From: CAIYOL01 sp964494805
GTDB lineage: Bacteria; Planctomycetota; Phycisphaerae; Sedimentisphaerales; Anaerobacaceae
Length of the DNA stretch: 64,000 bases
NCBI GenBank assembly: GCA_964494805.1
Contig: CAZBST010000004.1
Span: 1 to 64,000 of the forward strand
Reading direction: 5' to 3'
Below are positions 6,875 through 16,207 of this stretch, one piece after another. Each line of letters starts with the position of its first letter. Positions within the stretch are counted from its first letter, which is position 1. The notes beneath the pieces are model-generated. The model was not told where the DNA came from and made no database searches. It was given only the letters and a program-made list of their open reading frames with translations. The position numbers were made by a program, and so were the translations under genes.

Positions 6875-9289
6875 ATGGAAGCAAGAAACACAATCCGCAG
6901 GCGAACGGTTAATCTCGCATTACAGAGTTGTTTTTTAGCCTTAGGATTTTTGCTGCCGTCTGCCTGCCGTCCGCCCAAGCCAACCAAAGTTCTACGGCAC
7001 CTGCCGCTGATGCTCTGGTTTTATGAGCCGGCCAAGCAATGGGTTGAAGCATTGCCTGTTGGTAACGGCCGACTTGGCGCAATGGTATTTGGCGGCATCA
7101 ATAACGAACGCATCCAGCTCAACGAGGACACTCTCTGGGCTGGTGGCCCTTATGACCCGACCCGCGCCGAGGCGCTCGAAGCACTACCAGAAGCCAGGCG
7201 ACTTATCTTCGCGGGAAAGTACGCCGAGGCCCATAAGCTTATCGGTGAGAAGATGATGGCCAAACCCATTGTGCAGATGCAGTATCAATCGCTCGGTGAT
7301 TTGCTTTTGGTATTTCCTAACATCGGAGAGGTTGTGAATTACCGGCGCCAGCTTAACCTTGATACCGCCGTTGCCGAAGTCAGTTTCACCGAAGGAAACG
7401 TAACCTTCACTCGTGAGGTATTCTCCAGCGCTGTCGACCAGGTCATTGTTATCCATCTCACTGCGGATAAGCCCGGGCAAATTTCATTCACCGCTACGAT
7501 GAAGACTCAACAAGCAGCAACGATTAAGGCCGGTTCGTCCGACACCATAGTGATGCAGGGCGTCAACGGCTCGGCGGCTGGCATCAAAGGTGCGATGAAA
7601 TTTCACGCGATGCTGCGGGTGCTTGTCTCCGGCGGCAAGAGCAGCCAAGATGAGAACCAAATTTCTGTTACCAACGCGGATTCTGCGATACTACTGGTTG
7701 CCGCAGCGACCAGCTACAAAAATTTCAAAGATGTCAGCGGCGATCCTGAATCGCTGACTAAAAAGCGTATCAAAGTGGCAAGCAAAAAATCTTTTGAAGC
7801 CCTTCGCAGGGACCACATTGCCGAGTACCAGCGACTGTTCCATCGCGTCAAACTGGATTTGGGGACTACAGAAGCTGCTTTGCGTCCCACTAACGAGCGT
7901 ATCAGTAATTTTGCTACAGTAAATGATCCGCAACTGGCAGCTCTGTATTTTCAGTTCGGTCGTTACCTGCTTATCTCAAGTTCGCGGCCCGGCTGTCAAC
8001 CGGCAAATCTGCAGGGCTTGTGGAACGAGGATATGAATCCACCATGGGGCAGCAAATATACGATTAACATCAACACAGAAATGAACTACTGGCTGGCAGA
8101 GACGACTAATCTGTCTGAGTGCGCGGAACCTCTTATCGGGATGGTGATGGACCTCAGTCAAAGCGGTGCTCGCACGGCCAAGGTGAACTGGGGGGCACGC
8201 GGCTGGGTTTGCCATCATAATACCGACTTGTGGCGGGCATCGGCACCTATCGATGGACCTACCTGGGGCTTTTGGCCTACAGGCGGGGCCTGGCTGTGCA
8301 AACACTTATGGGACCATTATGAGTATAACTGTGATAAAAAATTCCTGGCAAAGGCTTATCCTGCTATGAAAGGCGCTGCACAGTTTTTTCTCGACACTCT
8401 TGTTGAAGAACCAAAACACCACTGGCTTGTCACATGTCCATCGCTGTCACCGGAGAATACACATCCATACGGCGTGAGCATTTGCGCAGGTCCCACGATG
8501 GACATGCAGATTTTACGCGACTTGTTTACCAACTGCATTAAGGCCGCTGAAATCCTCGGCATTGACAAGGATTTTCGTGAACAGCTTGACGTTGCCCGCA
8601 GCTGTCTCGCGCCTAACCAAATCGGTAAAGAAGGCCAGCTTCAGGAGTGGCTCGAAGACTGGGATATGCGGGCTCCGGACATTCATCACCGTCACGTTTC
8701 ACATCTTTATGGACTGTATCCGAGCGACCAAATTTCGCTCCGCGGCACACCGGAACTGGCTGCGGCGGCACGGAAATCTCTGGAAATTCGCGGTGGCGAA
8801 TCCACCGGCTGGGGCATCGGATGGCGACTGAATCTCTGGGCCCGGCTGCGAGACGGTGAGCACGCTTACAAGATTCTCCGGATGCTGATAAGTCCTGAAC
8901 GCACTTACCCGAATATGTTCGATGCCCACCCACCGTTCCAGATAGACGGCAACTTCGGCGGTACCTCGGGTATAGCGGAAATGCTTTTGCAAAGCTGCAA
9001 CGGTGAAATTGAATTGCTGCCCGCGTTGCCAAAGGTGTGGTCAGCCGGCTCGGTAACTGGGTTGCGGGCACGGGGCGGGTTCGACGTGAATATCACGTGG
9101 AAGAATGGCCTTTTAGATTGTGCGACTATAACATCGAGAAATGGCAACGCGGCTCGCATCCGTACCTCCGTACCGATAAATGTTATTTCTGACGGGCGAA
9201 ATATTGATGTTATTCGACCAGAGCCTAATGTCATAGCTTTTCAGACTCGGGCAGGGCAAACTTATTCTCTTTCGGCAAGCCGTCTGTGA
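6875..9289 (+). CDS. GH95 family glycoside hydrolase (alpha-L-fucosidase or alpha-L-galactosidase)
   Basis: An exported GH95 enzyme of 804 residues from the ATG at 6875; an upstream TTG at 6845 would overlap the GH97 gene and place charged residues ahead of the signal sequence. The N-terminus has a basic stretch, a hydrophobic core and Cys in LLPSAC, suggesting a lipoprotein. GH95 landmarks are present: GNGRLGAMVFGG and QLNEDTLWAGGPYD near the start; the Asn-x-Asn motif INTEMNYW (8065-8090), whose asparagines activate the catalytic water; SPENTHPYG with the candidate acid Glu (about 8445); and QIDGNFGGTSGIAEM (about 8940-8985) with the supporting Asp. The family cleaves terminal alpha-1,2-fucose by inversion; some members prefer L-galactose. 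It is paired with GH97. Confidence 0.92.
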   Translation: MEARNTIRRRTVNLALQSCFLALGFLLPSACRPPKPTKVLRHLPLMLWFYEPAKQWVEALPVGNGRLGAMVFGGINNERIQLNEDTLWAGGPYDPTRAEALEALPEARRLIFAGKYAEAHKLIGEKMMAKPIVQMQYQSLGDLLLVFPNIGEVVNYRRQLNLDTAVAEVSFTEGNVTFTREVFSSAVDQVIVIHLTADKPGQISFTATMKTQQAATIKAGSSDTIVMQGVNGSAAGIKGAMKFHAMLRVLVSGGKSSQDENQISVTNADSAILLVAAATSYKNFKDVSGDPESLTKKRIKVASKKSFEALRRDHIAEYQRLFHRVKLDLGTTEAALRPTNERISNFATVNDPQLAALYFQFGRYLLISSSRPGCQPANLQGLWNEDMNPPWGSKYTININTEMNYWLAETTNLSECAEPLIGMVMDLSQSGARTAKVNWGARGWVCHHNTDLWRASAPIDGPTWGFWPTGGAWLCKHLWDHYEYNCDKKFLAKAYPAMKGAAQFFLDTLVEEPKHHWLVTCPSLSPENTHPYGVSICAGPTMDMQILRDLFTNCIKAAEILGIDKDFREQLDVARSCLAPNQIGKEGQLQEWLEDWDMRAPDIHHRHVSHLYGLYPSDQISLRGTPELAAAARKSLEIRGGESTGWGIGWRLNLWARLRDGEHAYKILRMLISPERTYPNMFDAHPPFQIDGNFGGTSGIAEMLLQSCNGEIELLPALPKVWSAGSVTGLRARGGFDVNITWKNGLLDCATITSRNGNAARIRTSVPINVISDGRNIDVIRPEPNVIAFQTRAGQTYSLSASRL

Positions 9290-9310
9290 TTAAACTTAAA
9301 GAAAGCTGAA

Positions 9311-10615
9311 TCAATTTGTTATTTTGTGGAAGACGTTTTGCGCAGCTTCGATGGTTTTTTCGATGTCCTGTTTTGTGTGGGCCAATGAAATGAACATCGC
9401 CTCGTATGCGCTCGGAGCAAGGTAAATGCCCTGCCTTAGCATTTCCGCGAAGAAACTTTTGAACCGTTTTATATTGGTTGACTGAACATCGGCGAAATTT
9501 CTTACCGGCCTATCACTAAAAAAGCAGCTCATAATCGAGCCGACGCGATTGATTGTAACAGATACGCCTGCATCTTTAGCGGCATTTTTCAACCCAGCTT
9601 CCAGCAACGCAGATTTGGCTTCGAGTTTATCGTAGCAGTCGCCCTTTGCGAGAATATCAAGCGTTGCGTTAGCCGCCGCAGTTGCGATGGGGTTGCCGCT
9701 TAATGTCCCCGCCTGATAGACCGGCCCTGCCGGTGCGAGCATATCCATAATATCAGCCCTTGCTCCTAAAGCCGCCAGCGGCAATCCTCCGCCTATTATT
9801 TTACCCAAGCAGGTAATATCCGCTTTTACGCCGAAAAGCTCCTGCGCCCCGCCATAAGCAATGCGAAAGCCAGTTATCACCTCGTCGAATATAAGCAGCG
9901 TCTTTTCTTCGTCACATAAATTCCGAAGCGCCTTGAGATAGCCTTCAACAGGCGGCACCACACCCATATTTGCGGCGACCGGTTCAACTAAACAAGCTGC
10001 GATTTTTCCTTTGTGTTTTTGGAAGGCGGTTTCCGTAGCTCCGATGTCATTATACGGTATCACAACAGTCAATTCGGCAATTGACCCTGGGACTCCGGCA
10101 CTTGAGGCGGTAGCGGTCTCGGCCAGTCCGGAGCCGGCAGCAACAAGCATTGAATCGCAATGTCCATGATAACAGCCGGCCATCTTGATTATTAAATCCT
10201 TTTTGGTATAGCCCCTCGCCAATCGAATTGCGGTCATTACCGCTTCGGTGCCGCTGTTAAGGAGGCGTACTTTTTCGATGGAATCGAAGGCGTTAACTAT
10301 CCTTTCAGCCAGAGCGGTTTCAGCCAGGGTCGGCGCCCCGAAAGAGGTGCCTTTTTTCACAGCGGCCTGTATAGCTTCTATTAGCTTCGGATGGGCGTGT
10401 CCGAGTATCATCGGTCCCCACGAGCCGACGTAATCAATGTATTCATTGCCGTCTATATCGTAAATTTTTGAGCCCTTAGCGGCGGCAATGAAAAGCGGCC
10501 TTACGTTCACGCCGCCAAAGGCCCTGACCGGCGAATTAACGCCGCCCGGCAGGAAACTTTTGGCTTCGGCAAACGCCTGGGCCGATTTTGGATAGCTATT
10601 TTTTTGTCTTTCCAT
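9311..10615 (-). CDS. hemL: Glutamate-1-semialdehyde 2,1-aminomutase
   Basis: Converts glutamate-1-semialdehyde to 5-aminolevulinate, the second step of the C5 route to haem, using PLP or PMP in the cytoplasm. The length of 434 residues matches the family. Visible are the substrate-loop region FLPGGVNSPVRAFGG, LNSGTEAVMTAIRLARG, the PLP-contacting LLIFDEVITGFR, and Lys272 in CLGKIIGGGLPL that forms the Schiff base. No glutamyl-tRNA reductase is adjacent. It converges with the GH95 gene with 21 bases between them and no visible terminator. The ribosome binding site is weak (GGAC). Confidence 0.96.
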   Translation of the reverse strand: MERQKNSYPKSAQAFAEAKSFLPGGVNSPVRAFGGVNVRPLFIAAAKGSKIYDIDGNEYIDYVGSWGPMILGHAHPKLIEAIQAAVKKGTSFGAPTLAETALAERIVNAFDSIEKVRLLNSGTEAVMTAIRLARGYTKKDLIIKMAGCYHGHCDSMLVAAGSGLAETATASSAGVPGSIAELTVVIPYNDIGATETAFQKHKGKIAACLVEPVAANMGVVPPVEGYLKALRNLCDEEKTLLIFDEVITGFRIAYGGAQELFGVKADITCLGKIIGGGLPLAALGARADIMDMLAPAGPVYQAGTLSGNPIATAAANATLDILAKGDCYDKLEAKSALLEAGLKNAAKDAGVSVTINRVGSIMSCFFSDRPVRNFADVQSTNIKRFKSFFAEMLRQGIYLAPSAYEAMFISLAHTKQDIEKTIEAAQNVFHKITN

Positions 10616-10692
10616 TGTTGTCCGTATTGCGTATATCGTAAGTCGTCCTGAACGTATTGTAAATCCTGGTTTGCGGTAAAATGCTATTTTTC

Positions 10693-10720
10693 TTGCAAAA
10701 CCGGGGCGGTTGAATATACT
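10693..10720 (+). promoter_or_regulatory. Candidate sigma-70-type promoter for the chaperone operon
   Basis: TTGCAA (10693-10698) and TATACT (10715-10720) spaced by 16 bases, about 70 bases ahead of the ATG at 10789. Confidence 0.45.
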
Positions 10721-10740
10721 TGTGCTTTTTCGGGTGATTG

Positions 10741-10775
10741 GTAACTATTCAACATTTACTATTTACCAATTATCA
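10741..10775 (+). repeat. Degenerate 7-bp tandem repeat
   Basis: Five consecutive heptamers, GTAACTA TTCAACA TTTACTA TTTACCA ATTATCA, lie between the promoter and ribosome binding site of the chaperone gene. Similar heptamer runs occur at other intergenic sites in this window (42844-42864, 54178-54212). Confidence 0.5.
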
Positions 10776-10788
10776 ATGGAGCATAGTT

Positions 10789-13014
10789 ATGAATTTAATC
10801 AAATGGTTTCGCAAAAACAACAGGAAAGTGATGGCTATTGTGGTCATCTTTATTTTTGTCGGCTTTGTTTTTCAGGCATCCCTCACCCAGTTCAGCCGAA
10901 GAAGAACAAGCCAGCGAAAAACCATAGCTCTATTCGCAGATAACCGGAAAGTAACAAACTACGACTTAGCTTTGGCCCGGCAAGAGCTGGAAATTCTAAA
11001 GCTCCTGCGGGCAGGAGAAATTCTAAGAAACATAAGCGTGCCGGGATTTCGTGCAAATGATTTGCACGCAATCCTGCTGGCCGAACTGTTGTTTTCCGAC
11101 AGGACAGTTTCGCCGGCATTAGCCATCTATATAAGACGGATAGCAGGAGCAAACCGGTACAGAATCACCGAAAAACAAATTAATGATATTTACAGACGCT
11201 CGATGCCAAGCGAGATATACTGGCTGTTGCTGAAGAACGAAGCGCGTCTAGCAGGTGTGAAAACATCAAATGAGATTTCAGGTATGCAGCTTGCAAGAGT
11301 AATACCACAACTTTTTGAAGGCACAACATATTCACAGCTAATCGGGTCAATAACAAACCGGCATGGCGTCTCGGAAGAGCAAATACTAACAGCGTTCAGC
11401 GAATTGACAACGGTATTGATGTATGCCAGGACGATTTGCACGAGCGAAGACGTTACAATCTCGCAGATAATGCATAATACAAACTGGGAAGAAGAGAGAA
11501 TCGATGTCGAATTTGTAAGATTTGATTCGTCCGTGTTTGTCAAGACCAAGAGTGAGCCGAGCGAAAAGGAATTAGTTGAGCATTTCGACAAATACAAAAA
11601 ATTCTTTGCCGGTGACGTAAACGACCAGAACCCTTATGGCTTCGGCTATAAGTTAGACGACAGAGTCCAGCTTGAATATATCGCCGTCAAACTCGATGAG
11701 GTTGCAGCAACAGTAACGGCACCTACAGAGGAAGAGGCGGAAGAATTTTACCAAAGACACAGAGAAGAATTCGTTGCATCAGTTCCTTCGGATCCGAACG
11801 ACCCAAATTCGCCGCCGACCAAACGAATTAAAAGCTATGGTGAGGTAGTAAGTACCATTTTAGAAGTCCTGCTTCAGGGTAAAATAAACTCCGAGGCAGA
11901 AAAAATTCTCCAGGAGGCCGGGACTCTTACCGAGGCCGGTCTGCAGGCGACAGATACGGAGCTTGCAGAAATCAGCGACGAGCAGTTCAAGCAAATGGCC
12001 GGTGATTATGTAACTGCTGCTAAACAATTAAGCGAAAAATACAAAATCAAAGTATATACGGGGCGGACGGGGCTGCTCAGTGCGTCCGACATTCTCACAG
12101 ATAGATATCTTGGGGCGATGTTCCTGAAAGGCTATGGATATAATCCACTGATATTGAGTCGGGCTGTCTTTGCAATCGACTATCTGGCGGACAGCGAACT
12201 CAGCCCATTTGATATACCAAAGCCGAGATTGTATGAAAATATCGGACCAGCGAGAGACATACCCGGACGAATAATGATGGTCGTGCGGGTGATAGATGCT
12301 GAAAAGGCCTCTGAGCCGAATAGTATAGACCAAACCTTGGACAAGAGTTCGCTTAAATTCGACGAAGACCAGGAGCAGCCGGATGAAAACGTTTATCCGA
12401 TAAGAAAAATAGTGGCCGAAGACTTAAAGAAACTTGCAGCTATGGATACCACCAGGAAAAAAGCCGAAGAATTCATCCGCTTGGCGGCAAAAAAGGACTG
12501 GGAGAGCGCAATTGATAAGTTCAATAAGAGCTATGAACAGCCGGATATGCAAGGTGAAGAAGACGCCAATGTGTTCGAGCTGCAAAGTTTTGCAAACCTG
12601 CAGAGAGCCTCAAGTATAGCACTGGAAACGGTGATTCTGCAAAGTGCAGGTAATCCCGCAAGACGGATGGTAGTCAATAAGGCAAAAAGGGAGAACCAGC
12701 TCATAGATCAGCTTTATTTGCTTATACCACAGGATAGTAATACCATCGACACCCTGCCTCTGGTTATGGAATTCAAGCCGGATATGTCCTACTATTGTTT
12801 AAAAAGCCTTTCGATTAAACGCCTTGAGCAAGGACAATACGAAAAAACTAAGGCATTACAAGACTACAAAGAAGACTTTATTCAATCTCAGTCTCTGGCG
12901 CCGGTGCACTTTAATCCTGAAAACATATTAAAGCGTATGAATTTTAAACAGGTCGAGGAGAGTAAAAAACCGGCAGATACTAATACGCCGTCGGAACCAG
13001 CAGGAGGTTTGTAA
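10789..13014 (+). CDS. Membrane-anchored SurA/PpiD-like periplasmic folding factor
   Basis: A 741-residue protein anchored by one N-terminal transmembrane helix (about 16-33, MAIVVIFIFVGFVFQ) with the remainder outside the inner membrane. The arrangement, a short basic tail, helix, then a long helical SurA_N-like region (AINRYRITEKQINDIY-type segments, about 70-235), resembles PpiD. The middle contains EYIAVKLDEV and a Glu-rich PTEEEAEEFYQRH stretch like the entry to a parvulin domain, but I cannot confirm the parvulin catalytic residues. The start at ATG 10789 is preferred over GTG 10738 because of TGGAG upstream and because it puts the helix near the terminus. It overlaps the next gene through TAATG. 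The role in outer-membrane protein folding is inferred. Confidence 0.7.
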   Translation: MNLIKWFRKNNRKVMAIVVIFIFVGFVFQASLTQFSRRRTSQRKTIALFADNRKVTNYDLALARQELEILKLLRAGEILRNISVPGFRANDLHAILLAELLFSDRTVSPALAIYIRRIAGANRYRITEKQINDIYRRSMPSEIYWLLLKNEARLAGVKTSNEISGMQLARVIPQLFEGTTYSQLIGSITNRHGVSEEQILTAFSELTTVLMYARTICTSEDVTISQIMHNTNWEEERIDVEFVRFDSSVFVKTKSEPSEKELVEHFDKYKKFFAGDVNDQNPYGFGYKLDDRVQLEYIAVKLDEVAATVTAPTEEEAEEFYQRHREEFVASVPSDPNDPNSPPTKRIKSYGEVVSTILEVLLQGKINSEAEKILQEAGTLTEAGLQATDTELAEISDEQFKQMAGDYVTAAKQLSEKYKIKVYTGRTGLLSASDILTDRYLGAMFLKGYGYNPLILSRAVFAIDYLADSELSPFDIPKPRLYENIGPARDIPGRIMMVVRVIDAEKASEPNSIDQTLDKSSLKFDEDQEQPDENVYPIRKIVAEDLKKLAAMDTTRKKAEEFIRLAAKKDWESAIDKFNKSYEQPDMQGEEDANVFELQSFANLQRASSIALETVILQSAGNPARRMVVNKAKRENQLIDQLYLLIPQDSNTIDTLPLVMEFKPDMSYYCLKSLSIKRLEQGQYEKTKALQDYKEDFIQSQSLAPVHFNPENILKRMNFKQVEESKKPADTNTPSEPAGGL

Positions 13015-13418
13015 TGGCACGGCTTTCAAAGGGAAACCGCACACAGCTTTTGCTGATTGTCGGACTGCTGGGCTGGCTGATACCGGGCGCAGGGTATTTT
13101 GTGCTTGAAGAAAAAAAGCGGGCAATAATTATATTCGTAACTATCGGCTTAACTCTCTGCATAGGGTTATACGTCGGTTCAATGGGTGTAATTGACCTGG
13201 AGGGACCCTCGCCATCGTATGTCAAGGCGGCGCAAGTTATGAATTCGCCCGTAATTTTGCTTTTGTCCCATCGCACTGCCGGCGGAGGGTATCCCGTCTA
13301 CGGCTGGCCGAACGAAATCGGTCAGATATATACGATGGTCTCAGGCCTGCTTAACCTTTTATGTATTGTCAACGCGGTTTCTCTGGCTCATCTCGGCAAA
13401 ATACGGGCGGGAGGATAA
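13014..13418 (+). CDS. Small membrane protein, DUF6677-like, 134 aa
   Basis: Start and previous stop overlap (TAATG), so translation is coupled to the chaperone gene. The protein begins with a basic tail, then a hydrophobic hairpin with GWLIPGAGYFVLEEKKRAI, a second hydrophobic segment (about 38-57), a loop with the motif GGGYPVYGWPNEIG, and a last helix (about 108-126). The GWxxPGxGYxxL pattern recalls planctomycete DUF6677 and TM2-like proteins; this is from memory and untested. Function unknown. Confidence 0.7.
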   Translation: MARLSKGNRTQLLLIVGLLGWLIPGAGYFVLEEKKRAIIIFVTIGLTLCIGLYVGSMGVIDLEGPSPSYVKAAQVMNSPVILLLSHRTAGGGYPVYGWPNEIGQIYTMVSGLLNLLCIVNAVSLAHLGKIRAGG

Positions 13419-13419
13419 A

Positions 13420-13671
13420 ATGTCGATAATAGATATTTTCGTGATAGCGACCTTTACAGCACCGGAGCAAATCCATGCAAATCCGCAGTCAATGCTGTGG
13501 CTGCTGCCATTAACGGCGGCGATAGCCGTAGTCTATAAAGCTACAAAGCTGCCGACAATTACAGCGAGCGTTTTCTTAAAAGAGGTAATGCTTTTATTTG
13601 GTTCCATCGTTGCTTTCATAATCATAACTGTATTGGCCTTATACGCTCTGGTATGGCTGATTTCTGTGTGA
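13420..13671 (+). CDS. Small two-helix membrane protein, 83 aa
   Basis: Starts at ATG 13420, one base after the previous stop, with GGGAGGA just upstream; longer in-frame extensions would overlap the preceding gene. It has two hydrophobic segments (about 25-40 and 55-80) and few charged residues. Third gene of the chaperone operon. Family not recognised. Confidence 0.65.
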   Translation: MSIIDIFVIATFTAPEQIHANPQSMLWLLPLTAAIAVVYKATKLPTITASVFLKEVMLLFGSIVAFIIITVLALYALVWLISV

Positions 13672-13689
13672 TTACCAAATCGCTGGGGT

Positions 13690-14400
13690 TTAGCTGTCGC
13701 CATCCGGCAAAGTGCCTTCAAGGACACCCAACTCGACGAGTGCGTTGAAAGCGGCTTTTTGCTCCGCTTCTTTTTTGTTTGTCCCCCAGGCGCTTGGGAA
13801 ATGACGCTCTGCTATAACCACTTCCGACTCGAAACATTTGTCGTGGTCGGGCCCTTTTTCATCAAGCAGTATATAATCAGGTGTGGTATTAAGCTGCTGT
13901 TGGGCATATTGCTGCAGTAATGATTTGAAATTGCCGTGAGATTGTTCTGCGTCAGCCCTGTCGATTTCCAAAGCAAAGGTTCTTAAAATGAAACTGCTGG
14001 CGGCTTCAAATCCGCCATCAATATAAATTGCAGCGATAACGGCCTCCAATAAGCTGGCAGCAAGGGAGTTGGTCAAAGCCCGGCTGAAGGCCATACCTTT
14101 GCCGATTCTCAGGAACTCGTGCAGGCCCAGCCGCTTGGTAACTCGAGCACAGGTCCTGCGGGAAACAAGCATACTCTTTATTTTCGTCAGGTCGCCTTCC
14201 ATATACGCAGGGAACAGCTCGAAGAGGGCGCGGCAAATAACTGCAGCTAAAATAGAGTCACCAAGAAACTCAAGCCGTTCATTACTAAAAAGACGGTCGT
14301 CAACCGCGGAGGAATGTGCGAATGCTTTGTATAGGAGATTTCGGTTGGAAAATTTATACCCTATTATCTGCTCGATTTGCTGCAGAGTTTGTTCGTCCAT
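13690..14400 (-). CDS. rnc: Ribonuclease III
   Basis: Cleaves double-stranded RNA in rRNA precursors and structured transcripts. The 236 residues contain the endonuclease domain (1-150) with the signature NERLEFLGDS (Glu41, Glu44, Asp48) and LLEAVIAAIYIDGG (Glu119), followed by a dsRNA-binding domain (about 160-230, ending NKKEAEQKAAFNALVELG). At the position of the E. coli metal ligand Asp114 there is Ser116. It converges with the chaperone operon, 18 bases away. Confidence 0.95.
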   Translation of the reverse strand: MDEQTLQQIEQIIGYKFSNRNLLYKAFAHSSAVDDRLFSNERLEFLGDSILAAVICRALFELFPAYMEGDLTKIKSMLVSRRTCARVTKRLGLHEFLRIGKGMAFSRALTNSLAASLLEAVIAAIYIDGGFEAASSFILRTFALEIDRADAEQSHGNFKSLLQQYAQQQLNTTPDYILLDEKGPDHDKCFESEVVIAERHFPSAWGTNKKEAEQKAAFNALVELGVLEGTLPDGDS

Positions 14401-14546
14401 TTATACTGTCCAGCTTTTGCGCGAGTCTTGCGAGCAGATTACGAACACCGCTGCCATAAGTGGTTTTCGTAGCCAGCTCAACAAGAGCTAAACCTTGCTA
14501 TATTATGCAACAAGGTAAATCGCTTGTCAATCTTATTAGTCACAGG

Positions 14547-14882
14547 CTAAGTGACAATCTGCAGACTTGCCAGGGCAACGAACTTGTCGTCAGCAAGCTC
14601 AAAAATTCCGTCAAGACCGGTTACCGTAAAAATACCTCTGGTTGCAGGAGCAACATTGCAGAAAATAAGTCGGTGTCCACAATCAACCAGCAGCTTGCGC
14701 AACTTCAGCAGCTTCGAAAGACTCGAAGAGGTTACAATATCGACATCCGAAAAATCAATCACCACATCACAGTCGCCTCTGTCACGCGCCATTTCAGTAA
14801 CGGTCTTGAGCTCATCGCCCATACCCGGTTCCTGGGGCAAGTCCACGAGAATAATATCCTCTGACCAGTTTTGTATCCCCAT
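14547..14882 (-). CDS. STAS-domain anti-sigma-factor antagonist-like protein
   Basis: 111 residues forming a single STAS domain. The motif DFSDVDIVTSSSLSKLLKL matches the loop and helix where SpoIIAA-type antagonists carry the phosphorylated serine; three consecutive serines make the exact residue uncertain. Such proteins bind or release anti-sigma kinases in partner-switch signalling. No kinase or phosphatase partner lies nearby, so its circuit is unknown. The ribosome binding site AGGAG is clear. Confidence 0.85.
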   Translation of the reverse strand: MGIQNWSEDIILVDLPQEPGMGDELKTVTEMARDRGDCDVVIDFSDVDIVTSSSLSKLLKLRKLLVDCGHRLIFCNVAPATRGIFTVTGLDGIFELADDKFVALASLQIVT

Positions 14883-15074
14883 TTTACTACTCCTTTTTTT
14901 AACAAAACGTAGCTTTCGTAACCTTTAATGATTGTATCGGCACAAGTTCAGGCCGGGTTAAGCGGAAACACGGCTTATTCTTCCCTATTGCCCTATAAAA
15001 ACGAAGTTTCTGTGCCCTGAAACCTGCGCTCGATGCAAATCCGCAGTATGGAACAAAAATTTCATTCGTTACCC

Positions 15075-15392
15075 TTAATACCTCCTCGCAGGGGTTTCTG
15101 AGGGCTGGCTTGGGGCACTTAAGGAAAAAGGCCTGCCTTTATTATCCCTGCGGTCATAAGGGTCGGATCTTATGCTGGCTTGCAAAACTCTTACCGCCAT
15201 ACCGCTTTTTGGATTAACGATGTAGAGAGCGTCATCTGCCGTCCTTACAAGTGCTGAACCTTCAGCTACGCTCGAAGGTATGGCAATACCGAAATCGGCT
15301 TTGTCAGCGCTTCCGGCTCCTATTACTGCGGTAACAGCAACTCCAATCGCAATCCCTATCACAAGTGTCTTAACATCAAGTTTTAGCTCCAT
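15075..15392 (-). CDS. Small single-pass membrane protein, 105 aa
   Basis: One N-terminal transmembrane helix (about 8-27, TLVIGIAIGVAVTAVIGAG), then a region with IVNPKSGMAVRVLQAS that could form a small beta fold, and a disordered basic/proline-rich tail. AAGGGC precedes the start. It lies upstream of and divergent from efp, and 192 bases upstream of the STAS gene on the same strand. Family not recognised. Confidence 0.6.
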   Translation of the reverse strand: MELKLDVKTLVIGIAIGVAVTAVIGAGSADKADFGIAIPSSVAEGSALVRTADDALYIVNPKSGMAVRVLQASIRSDPYDRRDNKGRPFSLSAPSQPSETPARRY

Positions 15393-15551
15393 TTTACTGC
15401 CCTTTCAAATTAATGGATTAATCAACTTCACGCCCCTCCATCTTTACCTATTTCCCCCATTTCCGCAAGTGTTTTTGCATCGCCAGAACGCTTTCGGTGT
15501 GCTAACTTGAGAATCTTAGTTCGAGAGAGTATATCATTCCTCTGGGCTTTC

Positions 15552-15580
15552 TTGACAATTTCGGCGTGTTTTGGGACACT
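15552..15580 (+). promoter_or_regulatory. Possible promoter for efp
   Basis: A perfect -35 TTGACA (15552-15557) with a poor -10 (GACACT, 15575-15580) at 17-base spacing, about 50 bases upstream of the efp start. Confidence 0.35.
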
Positions 15581-15630
15581 CAGTGCCTGAGTATTTTGGC
15601 AGTTTTAGTTTAGGAATAGGCGTAGTACCA

Positions 15631-16188
15631 ATGAAAGCATCAGAAATGAAAAAAGCCCAGGCCATCAAGGTCGACGGCAAGCTCTACACAATCATTGATT
15701 TCGAACACATCAAGCTCGGCAAGGGCGGAGCTATCTACCAGACAAAGATAAAAAGCATTGCCGATGGCTCTATCCAGAATATCCGTATCCGCTCCGAAGA
15801 GATTCTCGAAGAGGTCGAGCTCCAAAAAAAGCCCTACGAATACCTCTATTCGGATGCTTCCGGCCACGTCCTTATGGATTTGCAGACTTTCGACCAGATT
15901 ACGCTCAATGACGTTGTTTTTGGCGACGCCCTGAAATACCTCAAGCCGAATATGCAGGTACTAATAGATTCCTATGAGGAAAAGCCCGTCCTCATCACGC
16001 TGCCGAACACCGTTGATTTGAAGGTCGTCGATACGCCGCCGGAAATCAAATATGCGAACGCACAAACCCAGACTAAACCGGCCACTCTCGAGACCGGCGT
16101 AGTCGTGCAGGTCCCCGCATTTGTCAGGCAGGGAGAACTCATCCGCGTCGATACTCGCACAGGCCTCTACGTCACACGAGTTAAATAA
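15631..16188 (+). CDS. efp: Elongation factor P
   Basis: Binds between the P and E sites and relieves stalling at proline runs. The ATG at 15631 (MKASEMKKAQAIKVDG) gives 185 residues, the family norm; a longer in-frame form from 15571 would add 20 non-conserved residues. The N-terminal KOW-like domain has the loop HIKLGKGGAIYQTK whose Lys is the usual modification site; two OB domains follow, ending VDTRTGLYVTRVK. No modification enzyme is adjacent. Confidence 0.96.
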   Translation: MKASEMKKAQAIKVDGKLYTIIDFEHIKLGKGGAIYQTKIKSIADGSIQNIRIRSEEILEEVELQKKPYEYLYSDASGHVLMDLQTFDQITLNDVVFGDALKYLKPNMQVLIDSYEEKPVLITLPNTVDLKVVDTPPEIKYANAQTQTKPATLETGVVVQVPAFVRQGELIRVDTRTGLYVTRVK

Positions 16189-16207
16189 TAAAAGCTGCAC
16201 CGCCCCA

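Noticed and set aside
8613..9234. Minus-strand ORFs inside the GH95 gene
   Set aside because: They overlap a well-supported conserved enzyme and have no recognisable domains or ribosome binding sites.
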